64,000 nt of DNA, taken from positions 48,033,501-48,097,500 of the forward strand of contig NC_090990.1 of NCBI RefSeq assembly GCF_041146395.1. Reading direction: 5' to 3'. The notes under the pieces were generated by a model. It saw only the letters and a program-made list of their open reading frames with translations, made no database searches and was not told where the DNA came from. Positions 25,200 through 37,610 of the stretch are shown here, in pieces (position 1 is the first letter of the stretch; every line of letters begins with the position of its first letter). This DNA comes from Eulemur rufifrons. Taxonomy: Eukaryota > Chordata > Mammalia > Primates > Lemuridae. The translations under genes and the position numbers were made by a program.

Positions 25200-25690
25200 T
25201 AAAGGTAGACTTATTTATCTTTTAAGACAAAAAGGGGGAATTTATTGGAGGAATAGTAGTATATCTCCCATAATTGAAGGAAGGCTGAGATTCAGCAAGG
25301 CTTCCGAATGAACAGGAGGAAGAAACCAGAAGACAAAAAGGACTCTGTTTCATATCCCTCTTCTCTCTGGTTGTGGCTCCTTTCTCTCCTATTGCAAATC
25401 TGTTTATCTACATGGTGAAGAACATGGCTCCAGTTAACAGGTCTGCTTGAAGATCTCCATCTGAGAAGTATTCTCGTTTTGTACTTTCAATTTTATAAAT
25501 CCTTTAGAACTAACTGGGCTTTGTGACTGCATTTAGGTCAGGTGCCTACCCCTGGACCAATCAACTGTCCAGAGAGTGGGGTTATGTAAGAATTTGGTAG
25601 TCTTGCAGTAAAGAGTCACATTATCAGAACAGAGTAAGGAGTGATTTAAAAGATGCTAATTCCAGCAGGAAGAGATGCTGGGCAGACAAA
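25200..25690. repeat. Possible old interspersed repeat, unassigned
   Basis: Text such as 'gggggaatttattggaggaa', 'aacatggctccagttaacag' and 'cctggaccaatcaactgtcc' reminds me of a known repeat in which 'gggccaatcactgtggcc' recurs. I cannot place it. Confidence 0.3.
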
Positions 25691-25709
25691 ATAAGACAGT
25701 AAACCATAG

Positions 25710-25920
25710 TTATCAGTCACTCTAGCACAATGATTAAAGGAAGGCTGCCAGATGTGAAGCTTTGTAAACTTAAGCTGTTATTTTACTTCTCTAAATTTCC
25801 GTTTCTTTACCTGTGTAAGGGTGGTAACATTATCTACCTTATTGGGTTGTTGAGAGGATTAAAAGTGATAATGTACACTTGGCATATGGGAACTAATAAT
25901 TATTAGCTATTATTACCTAT
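25710..25920 (+). mobile_element. MIR SINE, sense
   Basis: Contains 'tttccgtttctttacctgtg', 'ttgggttgttgagaggatta' and 'ggaactaataattattagct', in MIR order. Confidence 0.65.
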
Positions 25921-26189
25921 GTCTACTCACTGTGCTTTATAAATTTTTAAGGGAGTAAGATCTCTTTTTCTCATATCTATTAGACTACAAAATTATGTTT
26001 TAATGCTACGAACACCTATGAACATCTCTAGATAGATACCAGTGTCCTACAGAATGTAGCTTGGGAAATGTAATATAACCCACACCAAACTATACAGTCC
26101 AAAAGTTAAAATCTACTTAATCAATTATATAACATGACTGAAGAAATTGCTGTTGTTCAAGACTTTATTTACTGGACAGTTTGGTGGTT

Positions 26190-27265
26190 TACTGGCATAG
26201 AAATAAAAGGAATAAAGTACACATTAAGTGTACAGCTCATTCAATTTTCATAAATTATACATATCTGGGCAATCAGCACCCAGTTCAAGAGACAGAACAT
26301 TACTAGCACTCCAGAAACTAAGAACATTTTAGTTATCCTAACTTAACAGTATTGATTAGTTTTATTTTTGTGCTTTATGCAAGTGGAATTATACAATATG
26401 TAATCTTTTATATGTAGTTTTTTTCTACTCAACATTATGTTTGTGATATTCAGCCACATTGTTGTTTTTAGTTGTAGATCACTGTCCCCGTAGTCCATTA
26501 GATAAACATAACAATTTGTTTATCTATTCAACTGTTGATGGACATCTGGGTATTTTCAAATTTGAGGCTACTATGAATTAGGCTGCAATGTGCATTATGG
26601 CATTTGTCTTCCAGTGAATATATGTATACATTTCTGTTGAGAATATACCTTGGAGTAGAATTTCTGGGCCATAGGGTATGCCTATATCCAGGTGTAGATG
26701 TTGCCAAACAGTTTTCCAAAGTGGTTTTTATACTCCCACCAGCAGATTATGAGAGTTCCAGTTATTCCGCATCCTCACCCTGGGGGTTGGAAATCTACCC
26801 AGTATTTTCCTTCTTTTCTATTTTTGCCATTCTAGTGAGGATGTAGTGGTAGTTCATGAGGTTTTCATTTGGATTTTCCTGATGACATTTCCTAGTTGAG
26901 CGCTAGTTTACATGAATATCTTCTCTTGAGAAGTGTCAATTCAAGTTTTTTATCCATTATTGCACTGGATTGTCATGTAAATATTTTTTCACACTCTGTG
27001 GGCTGTATTTTCACACTCTAAAAAGTTTCTTTTTATGAAATGTTTTAAAACAGTCCAATTTATCGATTTTTCTCTTTTATGGTTGGTACTGGTACTTTAC
27101 TCCAAGGTCATGAAAAGCTGTCCTATATTTCCCTCTAAAGGTTTTATTCTTTCACCTTTCACATTTAGACCTATAATCCACATGGGATTGATTTTTGTGT
27201 GTGATATGAGGTAAGGGTCCAAATACGATTTTCCCCATACTGATAGCCAAGTGACAGTGCCATTT
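26190..27265 (-). mobile_element. L1 LINE, antisense, 3' region
   Basis: Reversed L1 text: 'tgttgatggacatctgggta', 'ggccatagggtatgccta', 'ccaaacagttttccaaagtg' and 'ggattgatttttgtgtgtga'. Old, with no intact frame. Confidence 0.85.
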
Positions 27266-28123
27266 TTTATGGAAGATATCAGTTATTTAGGCAGAAATGC
27301 CTCTCTTGTGCAGAAAGGGATAATACAGCTAACCCTGTTAAATGAAAATGTTCTTCAAAACATCTTACTCCCTTAATTCTAAATCTTAGATTACTGAATA
27401 TCCTTAAAGAACTTTTTTTAATTTGAAAAGACTGACTTTCAGAAGAGGGTGCCCTGAGAAAATTACTGATATCAGATGTTCTATTAATAAAGTTCTCATA
27501 ATAAAATGGCATTCCTAGTATATATGTGTCTCCTGAGACTGATTAGCACTGCTGAATTCTTCATGCTGCTACACCTTATATGTGAGTTTCTAAATTTCTA
27601 TAGTGTAGGACCAAACACCAAATCTACAGTGACTCTACAGTACTAAAGACGCATGAGACATCCTAGAAGTAGGTGCCTCCTTTTTGATATCTCTAATTGG
27701 TTGCTGGCATGTAGGCCTTCTGGTTTCTCTACATCTCCTACTCTGCTGGCTTCACTGTGTTCCCAGCTCCATCTTGGATCACCTATTTGTTAGACATCAT
27801 GTTCCCAGACAACGTATTACTTTTCTATCCATGGAAATCTGAAATGAGTGTTTTCCTCAGTTTTACCCTAAGCTCGTCTATTATGCATACATAGGCTGGG
27901 AGAACTGAGCTCAATGAGTATTAAAATTAAGCATCATATATCACCATTACATGAGTACCAAAAAACACATCACAACTAAGGTAATTTATTTCTTTAAGAA
28001 AGAGTATTTCAGCTCAGGAATAAACTATTAATTTCTATAAATGATTTCTTTTAAGTTATCATATTAACAAATGTGAACCTCTTCCTGTAAGACACATGTA
28101 TATAGTTTCAAAAACAAACTTAC
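27266..28123. other. Intron, nothing recognised
   Basis: Unique-looking sequence immediately downstream (in gene orientation) of the 28124-28193 exon. No exon or repeat was identified. Confidence 0.4.
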
Positions 28124-28193
28124 TCATCATTGTCTTCCACTGTAGATTCCTTTCTTTCAGTTAAACTGAGAGGATTCAATTTTTTTGTCTTTC
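28124..28193 (-). CDS. ITGB3BP: ITGB3BP coding exon, residues 63-86
   Basis: 70 nt exon with acceptor cacatatag and donor GATGA|gtaag. It completes a Gly codon and reads KTKKLNPLSLTERKESTVED then NDE. The matching human segment, as I recall it, is a basic, Ser/Thr-rich linker. At the junction with the previous exon this copy has one more serine than human, which explains the length of 178 instead of 177. An inserted 7SL pseudogene lies about 140 bp upstream in gene orientation. Confidence 0.95.
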
Positions 28194-28297
28194 CTATATG
28201 TGTGTATAATAAAGAAGAGGACATAAAGGGAGAAATCATTAAATTTGAATAGAATTCAGACTGCCAAACTTTATACATGTACATATATATTTTGTGC

Positions 28298-28340
28298 GGG
28301 GGGGGGGGGGGAGTTGGGGGAGGGGGGAGGGTCAGGGGGG
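28298..28340. repeat. G-rich tract (C-rich in the gene strand)
   Basis: A run of 14 G is followed by several runs of five to seven G separated by one to four bases. In the ITGB3BP transcript this would be a C-rich tract ending about 105 nt upstream of the acceptor of the 28124-28193 exon. On the plus strand it meets the simple G-quadruplex pattern. Confidence 0.9.
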
Positions 28341-28614
28341 TCTCCCTATGCTTGCTATGCTATGAAGTGCCCTGGCTATTCACAGGCCAATCCCGCTACC
28401 AATAACTCCGTTTCAGAAATGGGCGGGTTCATTTTTCCCTCAGGCAACCTGGATGGAGATCCCAGCTCCTGGAAGTCACCATATTGATGTGGAACTTAGT
28501 GCAGACATCCAATTGGCATAGTGCCTTACAGCATAGAACTTCTGGGCTCAAGTGATCCTCCCGCCTCAGCCTCCTGAGTAGCTGGGACTACATGCATGTG
28601 TCATCACACCCAAG
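28336..28614 (-). pseudogene. RN7SL: 7SL RNA (signal recognition particle RNA) pseudogene
   Basis: Read on the minus strand it follows 7SL RNA from end to end: Alu-like 5' domain (tgtagtcccagctactcagg), then the S-domain text that Alu lacks (gtctgcactaagttccacat, caatatggtgacttccagg, ccaggttgcctgagggaaa, tctgaaacggagttattgg), then 'gcctgtgaatagccagggc'. About 279 nt remain, against about 300 for 7SL. It is flanked by the imperfect duplication cagactgccaaa (28257 and 28615), as expected of L1-mediated retroposition. The usual A tail is not visible; a C-rich tract takes its place. Many substitutions make function unlikely. Confidence 0.93.
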
Positions 28615-29094
28615 CAGACTGCCAAATTTTAAATAGAAAATAAAAGGTGGACAAATGAAAGAATGGTAGGAAAAGAAAAAGTATCCTATTTTGTTTTTCT
28701 CATTTCCCATTCTCCTTTTTTTTATTCATTAAGATATTATATAGAAGACATAATCTTTTGAGTGAAATTTCCACTGGGGCGTGGTATATTAAGAAAACTA
28801 GAGAAATCCAATTTGATACTATAATTAGGTTAAAATCCACTAGTAAACTTTACTAAATAAATGATACTTTCATCAAATATTTTAATCAAAGATATCATAT
28901 TAAGGCTTCCAGTTTGCATTATTTCACCCCTATTTTTTTCCTCAAGTTAACAATAAGGGATTGATGATACTAATATCTAGAAAACAGTAAAGTTCTTAGT
29001 GATATCACAGTCAAATAAATTTAATTTTAGGGATAAAAATATCTGGCTCTTTATTTTTTATATTGGCAAATGAAAATTATATTTGTAGTGTAGT

Positions 29095-29335
29095 GCTTTA
29101 ATATATGTATACATAGTAAAATGGCCAAATCAAGCTGATTAACATATTCATTACTTCACATACTTACCATTTCCTCATTTTCTTTTTTTGTGGTGAGAAC
29201 ACTTAAAATTTACTCTCTTAGCAATTTTCAAGTATATAACACATTGTTATTTACTATAGTCACGATATTATACAATAGGTCTCCTGAACTTATTCCTCCT
29301 ACCTGAAATGTTTTATCCTTTGACCATCATCTTGT
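29095..29335 (-). mobile_element. L1 3' UTR fragment, antisense
   Basis: Text 'aatggccaaatcaagctgat', 'tgtggtgagaacacttaaa', 'caagtatataacacattgtt' and 'ctcctgaacttattcctcc' is the reversed L1 3' UTR. Confidence 0.8.
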
Positions 29336-29600
29336 TTATTTATATCTTATTTAACTCAATATATCTAAAATATATACTTTTAAAATGTAATCAATATAAA
29401 ATTAATAACGATTTAAAGTCACTCAGCCAGGCAGGTAGAAAAAAGGACAAAAAAATTAATGAGATAATTTATATTCTTTTTTTCACACTAAGTTTTTGAA
29501 ATCTGGTATAGACTTTATACTTACAATGTATCTCAGTTCAGACTAGCCACATTCCAAATGTTCAATATCCACATGTACTGAATAGTATAGCTCTAGGTAA
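29336..29600. mobile_element. Nonautonomous hAT-type DNA transposon fragment (MER5-like)
   Basis: Related to 13390-13690. Both share 'caatatatctaaa', 'atgtaatcaatataaaa' and 'cagactagccacatt' in the same order. The target context is the L1 fragment to its left. Confidence 0.55.
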
Positions 29601-31124
29601 TACTACAGAGGATCCAGTATTTCCAGATGAAACAAAATATACATATAATATTGCCTAGAACGAGTTTTCAATGCTAGTTTACATTTTTTCCCTTTGTTTA
29701 ATTTATATTCCATTATTCTCACTTATTCCTATTACTTGGGAAAAAGCTTATTTAAATTATAATTTCTAATCTCTAGTACTTACAATTTCATTGAATAAAT
29801 TGGTTTAGAAATTGATTAATAATAATTTTCTTCACTGTTATTTTGGATCTTATGCCTTCTTCCCCCCCCCATCCTATCATAATTAAATAGTTATATTAAA
29901 ATATTCTCTAATGGCGAAAAGAGAAAAACTTATGATTTAGACATTTTGCTAAAGCACTATTACTCTCGTTTATTAATGTTTCATTAATTGACAAGTCTGT
30001 ATCCCTAAATTCCAAAAAGAATAATATGGTTAAAAGTTAATTTAATAAAAGATGTAAGGGGAAAAAAGTAACAATATTTTATTTAAAAAAAAAAAAAAAT
30101 AACGTGTGGGTTACACAGTTCTGAAAAGTTCTGAGAGTTCTGAGAAAACAGATAGGGATATTATTTTATGCTCAGGATGTACCCAGGAATTGAAGAAGAG
30201 GTTTTGATATGCTTCAATTAAATACTCTTTACCCTAAAAAAAAAAAAAATATTTTATTTTTGATTTTGGAGGATTTTGGAGAAATAAATCTATTAAAATC
30301 TCTCTTAAGAAAAAAAAAATCAAGCAAGCTGAAAATTATGTTTTGTAGAAAACCACAAATGAAAAATCCAAGTTATACATTAAACCTTCATTTCAGAAAA
30401 TCTTTGCCTAAAGGGCAATACTAATGTCCTGAATTTTGTACTATGTGTCTACATTCAATGAAGCTCCAAAATTAGGTATTAAAATTACTTTGTTCCTTTA
30501 ACTTGTAATTCATTTTCATATTTCAGTACCAGCAGTTAGTAATGTTAGGTGAGAAATAGTAGACAATGCTTTATTTGAATTTTTACCAGGTGTTCAATGC
30601 CTTTCTAAATATTTTTATTATTGTAAAAACTAGTCAAATATCTCACTCTATAAAATGTGGATCAATAGCATTAATCTCAATCTTCTCATGGAAAGACTTA
30701 AGTTTTTAAGTACTTTTCAATTATTAACTATGAGGCGTTTTAATAGTTCTAAGAATAACACTTGGATCAGTTATCAAAGACTGTTGAGTAGCATAACATA
30801 TCATTAAAAGATTTTTCCAGTTACTTAATAATTGCTTTCCTTTATTTCATTCCATTATATTTTAAAAAGTAAACACAATTAACATATATCGTACTAAAGG
30901 ACTATGGAATCTATATGGCATTTTTCTTGCAAGGTTATAAGGTAACAGATGTGTACTTGACTCAGTTTAAGTGGTTTCACAAAACATTAGTTTTAAATGT
31001 ATTATAACATCACTGAATCTGGACTATATTCAGAATTGTATTTGAACTTTCTGGTAAGGCTCCAGGGAGCCCTTTCCCTAACTAATGAAGATATCTTTCA
31101 ACAAATCATAACATTCAGAAGCAC
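29601..31124. other. Intron, nothing recognised
   Basis: AT-rich intron with several A runs. No exon or nameable repeat was found. Confidence 0.4.
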
Positions 31125-31140
31125 AATCAATGATGATGAT

Positions 31141-31385
31141 GATAATACCTAACACTTAAATGGTTTTTATCAGGGCCAGCCACTGCCTTAAATATGTTAC
31201 ATATGATAACCAATTAATTTGCACAACAACTGACATAGTTGCTCTTATTTCCATTTTATAGATGAGAAAACAGAGGCAAAGAATGATTACATAACTTCTC
31301 CAAGCCCATAAAGTTAGTGAGCGGCAGAGTCAGGATCGAAATCCAGCCATCTGACTGTAAAGACTGTACTTTTAACCATGATATG
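31141..31385 (-). mobile_element. MIR SINE, antisense
   Basis: Contains 'ttccattttatagatgagaa aacagaggc', 'gcggcagagtcaggatcgaa' and 'tacttttaaccatgata', in reversed MIR order. Confidence 0.8.
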
Positions 31386-32079
31386 CTTATTGATAGATTA
31401 ATCTAAAGTTCAAATAGATTTAGGCTGGTATCATGCTGCTTCTAGATACATATATGTTATAGCTGGTAAAGATCACCGGCATCATTTTGGTCTCAAACCC
31501 AAAGTTAAGAGTTAAAGAAAACTTTGACCCACAGAGGTTCAAGTGATTTGTCTAAGGTGGTCACACACAGGTCAGTAACTTTCTTAGAGTTAATTGTAGA
31601 TCAAGTTGAGGCCTGTAGGCTAAAAAGTGAGTGAGATCCTGATATGATCCTATTCTTTTAATTAACCAAATTAATATTAATAAATAAGAGTAGAGGGTAA
31701 AGAACCTCTTAAGAGGATCAACTCACAAAAAATAACAATGTTAATGGTTCTTTTTTTATTCAAAACAAAAATACTTTTATTAAGTCCCAAAGAAAGAAAT
31801 GTAACATTCTTAAAATATTACCTGTATTACTGAATAGAAAGCTATCAAGGAGAAAATTAGAATTGCTTTTTATCTGCTAAAACAGTAATATTTGAGTAGT
31901 AACAACAAAAATATAGGTTTTTAAATATTTAACCCAAATTAGATTGTGGACCACATTAAGAAACATTTGGCTCGTGTATCTTAAATTGCTCATCATAGAT
32001 TTAAGGAGGCAGTAGTTTCCCAGTTCTTTTGGCATACAGATTGTTTATTCCTTTTCCCATATGAAAAAAAAAAAAAAAT
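31386..32079. other. Intron, nothing recognised
   Basis: No gene or clear repeat. Part of 31470-31570 (cccacagaggttcaagtgat) may be another MIR or L2 remnant. Confidence 0.3.
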
Positions 32080-32297
32080 CAGTGTTGCCAGAGGCCTATC
32101 ATTCTATTAGATTTTTCAAAGAACCAGCTTTTGATTTGGTTCCTTTTCTTCATTATTGCCCTGTTTTCTATTTAATAATTTCTGTTCGTATCTTTATTAT
32201 TTCTTCTCTACTTTTGGGGATTCACTCTTTTCCTTTTCAGTCTTTCTGAGGTGAATGCTCAGTTCATTAGTTTTCAATCATTTTTCCTTTATGATTA

Positions 32298-32618
32298 CAG
32301 TCATGCTCAGTATAATGGTGTTTTGGTCAACAAACTACATATATTACAGTGGTCCCATAAGATTATAATACCATATTTTTACTGTACCTGTCCCATGTTT
32401 AGATAAACAAATACTATTGTGTTACAGTTTTCAGTAAAATAACATGCTTGCCCAGGTTTGTAGCCTAGATGTAATAGGCTATACCACGTAGCTTAGGTGT
32501 GTAGTAGGCTATACCATCCATGTTTATTTGTAAGCACACTCTATGATGTTTGCACAATGAAATTGCCTAACACCACATTTCTCAGAATGTATCCCTGTCG
32601 TTAAGCGACACATGACTG
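32298..32618 (-). mobile_element. MER2 (Tigger-type DNA transposon), antisense, complete
   Basis: Runs from 'cagtcatgctcagtataatg' to 'gttaagcgacacatgactg', matching both ends of MER2 in reverse, with TA on each side (32296-32297 and 32619-32620). Interior 'ggtttgtagcctagatgtaa' and 'aggctatacca' are diagnostic. Confidence 0.85.
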
Positions 32619-32638
32619 TATACGCATTTGTAAGGATA

Positions 32639-32993
32639 GTGGCCTTCTGCATTTGTGGTTTCCAAATCCATAGATTCAACCAACCATGGATTGAAAATAC
32701 TCCCCCCAAAAAGAAAGAATTGTTGTATCTGTATTGAACACGCATAGGCTTTTCCTTGTCATTATTCCCTAAACAATATAGTATAACAACTATTTACATA
32801 GCATTTACATTGTATTATTATAATACTTATAATTACTTATAAGTAATCTAGAGATGATTTAAAGTATATGGGAGGATATGTGCAGGTTATATGCAAGTAC
32901 TACACCACTTTATATAAGGGACTTGAGCATCTGTGAATTTTGGAATCTGAGTAGTGTCCTGATCTAATCCCCACAGATACCAAGGGACAACAG
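32639..32993. mobile_element. Second nonautonomous Tigger-type transposon
   Basis: Text 'aaatccatagattcaaccaa', 'gtcattattccctaaacaat', 'atgcaagtactacaccactt' and 'cagataccaagggacaacag' is typical of a common Tigger-derived family. TA dinucleotides flank both ends. It lies only about 20 bp from the MER2 copy. Confidence 0.75.
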
Positions 32994-33789
32994 TATAAAT
33001 TTTCCACTAAGAACTGCTTTAGTATAATTTAGGTATAAATTTTTCCTCTAAGTGCTGACATGTTTTTACTATCATTCAATTCTAAATATTTTATATTTTC
33101 CATTATAAATTTTCTGATCAATGAATTATTCACAAATTTCTTGGTTTCCAAACACATGGGCTAAAATTTTTGGAGGACTGACTTTTTATTATTGATTACT
33201 AATTGTATGAAATTTTGGTCAGAGAATGTGATCTGTGTGATAGCAATTTTTAGTACAGTGGGATTTCCTCTGTGACTTAATTGGTTATATTTTTGTGAAA
33301 GTTATATGTGTGCTTTATTATACGTTGGGTATTACACCTGTTTGACTACTGCTCATTAGATTAAGCTTGCTAATTGTGTTCAAATTGTCTATATCCTTCC
33401 TAATATAACTGCTTCATCAGTTTTTGAATGAAGTAGTTTAAAATTTCCTACTATGATTGGGGACTTGTCAGTTTCTTCTTGTTATCCAGTCATATTTTAT
33501 CATGTTTTGTTTGAGTTTTTGTTTTAGATGCACATATAGCTTAGGATTCTTTTATTTTTCTGGTGGCAAATCTTTCTTTTTCTTTTATGTAAAGGGTGAT
33601 ATTATTAAATAACTTCAATGAAGGCTTTTTGCTTTAATGTCTACTATGGCCTATATTAATATTCTCATATCAACTACTAGCTTTTATAAAAAGCTAATAT
33701 TTGCTTTGTTATCTTTTTCTATCCGTTTAGATTCAGTTGTCTTATGTTTTTTCTTAAAGTCTAAATAATAATGATATTAACAAAAATGG

Positions 33790-33960
33790 TTAAAATATGT
33801 ACCAAACATATACTATATGCCAGGCATTGTTCTAAGTGATTTTTGTGTATTAATTAATTAAATATCACAATTCTAAGGTAGGCATTACTATATTCCACAT
33901 TTTACAGGCAAGAAAACAAAAAACACAATTAAAAAGTCAATTGATAGATATCCCATTATC
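33790..33960 (-). mobile_element. MIR SINE, antisense
   Basis: Contains 'tactatatgccaggcattgt tctaagtga' and 'ccacattttacaggcaagaa', in reversed MIR order, inside the antisense L1. Confidence 0.75.
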
Positions 33961-34919
33961 TGCCTGAAAACACAAGGACCTTAAAACACTTAACTCCTCT
34001 TATCTGTTCTCTCCCTATCTTCCATGCTCGTGTGATCTATTATTTGTTTTAAATCCCTCTCAAATTGTTTGACTTTTCCTTTATAGTCAGCAAAATTTGT
34101 AATTAGATTTTTGTAATTATATTTATAATTAGATTTACCAACCTATTTGCTAATCTATTTTTTCACCATTGCTCTTTGTATTCCACTTCTTTATTTGAGG
34201 TTCAATTTGCTTCTTACAGAAATACATTCTTTAGTAGCTATTTTAGTGAGAATGTATAAATAGCAAACTCTCTGAGATTTTCTCTGAAAATATCTTTATT
34301 ATATATTCACCTCCTAAATAAAAATTCAACTGTGATTCTTAGTTGGTATTATTATTCCATTTTCTATTGGAGTCTGTTGATATTGATGAGAAGTATTATT
34401 CTATCAGTCTGTCATTCGCTTGTAGGTAATGTCTTTTTTCTGGTTGCTTTTAAAATTTTCTTTGTCTTTGATGTTCTGCAGTTTAACCATGATTTGGCTA
34501 TGTGTAGATTTGTTTTAATTTATCTTGTACAAGCTAAGTGTGCTACTTTAATTTGGAAATTCTTATCTTTCCTTAATTATGAAAAATTGATAGTCCCTGT
34601 ATCTTAGAATATTTCCTCTGCCCCATTCTATTTCTTCTTTATGGAACTCCTATTTTGGCAGATGCCGTAGCTTCTTATTCTGCCCATAATTTCTCTTTAC
34701 TGTTTCATCACAATCTCCTCTTCTTTATTTCTCTGTGTTGTTATGTTGCTACAAGTCTGGGTGATTTCCGCAGACCTGCCATCCAATTAACAAGTACTTT
34801 CTTTGATTATGCAAATTTGTTGTTTATCCTTCTACCCTCATTTTTAAAGAACAAGTCTGAAGTGTTCTTGGGAGTAAAGTGGAAAAATTTGCCATTCTTC
34901 CTTTTTTCTAAAATGCATA

Positions 34920-35942
34920 CAGTTGACCCTTGAAGAACACAGGGGTTAGGGGTACTGACTCCCCATGCAGTCAAAAATCCAAGTATAACTTTTGACTCCC
35001 GCAAAACTTTACAAATAGCCTACTGTTGACCAGAAGCTTTACTGATAACAGTCAATTAACACACATTTTGTATATGTATTATATACTGTATTTTTACAAC
35101 AAAGTAAGCTGGAGAAAAGAAAATGTTATTAAGAAAATCATAAGGAAGAGAAAATACACTTTTGCAGTACAGTGCTATATTTATTAATACCACAAGTTTA
35201 TGTTGTATGTTTATAAGATGAATTGTTGGAAATGGTAGGCAGCAGCAGCTGAAAACTTTAATCTATAGTACATATTAAGCAATTTGACTTTTTCTTGTAC
35301 TGCCCTGACTTTTTGTCTGCTTCTTGGGAACACTTCTAGCATCACTAGTGGCACTTTGTATGGGTCCCATAGTGTTATTCAAAGTTTATGGTATTGCACT
35401 AAACACGATGAAAAATACACGAGAACTACCAGCGATCACTTTCATTGCCATACAGGATTTACTGGAGAGACAAACTGTTTATGTGAAGATTAGTGTCACA
35501 TGGTGTTTTCAGCAGATACTCAGAACACTTGAGCTCACTGCAATAGCAACAGGAGGTGACTATGAAATCGTTACAGTAGTATAGTATGTACTCATTAATT
35601 TTATGCAGTTAGGATGTAAAACTACATATTAACATTTATTTACATTTCTCTCAACTGCGAATGGTGTATTGTATGGTCTAAGTGTATGTGTGCATTGGTT
35701 TTATATCTGTATATATTTGATGGTAGTAAATAATAAAATAGACTAGTATCTACACATATTTTATGCATTCATGACATGGACCTAACTTTTTCTTAATTTT
35801 TCCTATATTTTTAGGCTATGAAGTTTGTCTTCAAGGTTGTTAACTGTTGCAAATCTCCCCAAATTTTCCAATATATTTATTGAAAAAAATCCATGTATAA
35901 GTGAATCTGTGCAGTTTAAACCCATGTTGTTCAAGGGTCACG
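34920..35942. mobile_element. Tigger-type DNA transposon, about 1 kb, with TA target duplication
   Basis: The left end cagttgacccttgaagaaca and the right end 'atgttgttcaagggtcacg' form imperfect terminal inverted repeats. TA flanks are at 34918-34919 and 35943-35944. The interior has two overlapping open frames of 69-86 codons (35284-35584) but no recognisable transposase catalytic motif, so it is a nonautonomous or internally deleted copy. Confidence 0.75.
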
Positions 35943-36064
35943 TATAATAGTTTAGAGAAATTTGATAAGAGTTGGGGGAGGGCAGTAATAATATATACAC
36001 ATACATAAATATAACATATAAATGATATATATCATACACATGTACACATATAGTTATATAACTT

Positions 36065-36410
36065 AACTACGGGGATACTTTCTGAGAAATGCATCATTAG
36101 CTGATTTCATCATGCGAATATCATAAAGTGTACTTAGGCAAATCTAAATGGTATCGCCTGCTACACACCTAGGCTATATAGTATGGCCTATTGCTCCTAG
36201 GCCTACTATATACCGAGGCTACAAACCTGTACATCCTGTTATTGAACTGAATATTGTAGGCAACTGTAACATAATACTAAGTATTTGTGTATCTAAACAT
36301 ATTTAAACACAGAAAAGGTACAGTAAAAATATGGTATTATACTCTTATGAGACCGCTGTCATATTTGTGGTCTGTCGTTGACTAAAATGTCATTATGCAG
36401 TACATGACTG
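36065..36410 (+). mobile_element. MER2 (Tigger-type) element, sense
   Basis: Contains 'ctttctgagaaatgcatcat', 'ctacacacctaggctatata', 'cctattgctcctaggcctac' and 'gcagtacatgactg'. It is the sense counterpart of 32298-32618. Confidence 0.85.
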
Positions 36411-36411
36411 T

Positions 36412-36639
36412 TAGCATGTACTCTACATAATTATATGTGCTATACTTTTATATGACTGGCAGTACAGTAGGTTTGTATAAACCAGCATCACCACAAACAC
36501 ATAATATGTTGCACTACAAGGTTACAACAGCTATAATGTCACTAGGCAATAGGAATTTTTCAGCTCCGTTATAATTGTATGGGACCACTGTGGTATATGC
36601 AGTCCATCATTGACTGAAACGTTATGCGGCACATGACTG
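36412..36639 (+). mobile_element. MER2-related Tigger fragment, sense
   Basis: Directly follows the MER2 copy. It shares its 3' end (atcattgactgaaacgttat, gcggcacatgactg) but has a different interior (atgtgctatacttttatatg, accagcatcaccacaaac), so it is a sister family and not a simple duplication. Confidence 0.7.
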
Positions 36640-36879
36640 TATCTCTTAAACATATAAACCGAAGAGTTGAAACAAATCATCCCATGTTTGGCCAATATGG
36701 AATCTAAGTGGAAGGAAGACATAGAACCAATTTTTTCTTCCTTTTTTAACTACAGATGGATTTAAATCTAATGTTAAGTCTCTGTTCACCTAGTACATGG
36801 TTCAAATATACAGAGAAACCACATGTAAATATCTGAATTCGAATATTCCATGTGGAGAAAACTGCAAGTGCAATGACTC

Positions 36880-37075
36880 TGTGGCAGGAAAGGGCTAAGC
36901 ATGATGACAAACAGCAAGAAAGTAAGCCAGCTAAAGTAATGTAAAAGAAGAGTAGTACAAAATAAGGCAAAGGAGGTGGTCAGGTATTAGATGGATGTAT
37001 GGCCTAAAAAATCGTGTTAAGCATTTTGGATTTTATCCTAAATGTGAAGGAAAGTGAATAGCACCTAAAATGTCC
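36880..37075. repeat. Unassigned old interspersed repeat fragment
   Basis: Text 'ctctgtggcaggaaagggct' and 'ttttggattttatcctaaat gtga' resembles the repeats at 1840-2560 and 5170-5460. Confidence 0.35.
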
Positions 37076-37264
37076 TTGAATATGTTATTTAAATTTTACA
37101 TTATGTTTTGTAGAATATTTTAAAAGTGGGAGTTGTTAACAGAGGTTATGACCTCATTTGGAACTTAACTTCATCAGTTGCATTTTCTCATTTATTTGGA
37201 ATTTAAGTTACTTCATAAGAGTCAGGCTTTCTCATTTTTAAAACATGTACAAGATGACATTAGG

Positions 37265-37596
<332 letters not shown>

Positions 37597-37610
37597 AAGA
37601 TGACATTAGG

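Larger units (their letters stand above)
32080..34880 (-). mobile_element. L1M LINE, antisense, interrupted by DNA transposons
   Basis: Reversed L1 ORF2 text appears at the left ('aaagaaccagcttttgattt'), continues after two Tigger insertions ('aatttcttggtttccaaaca', 'aaattttggtcagagaatgt', 'cctactatgattggggactt'), and again at 34190-34640 ('ctggttgcttttaaaatttt', 'tttcctctgccccattcta'). It is heavily decayed. Confidence 0.75.

Noticed and set aside
35284..35584. Overlapping plus-strand open frames inside the Tigger element
   Set aside because: They are 69-86 codons with no catalytic motif and lie in a nonautonomous transposon. I treat them as chance or transposon-derived.
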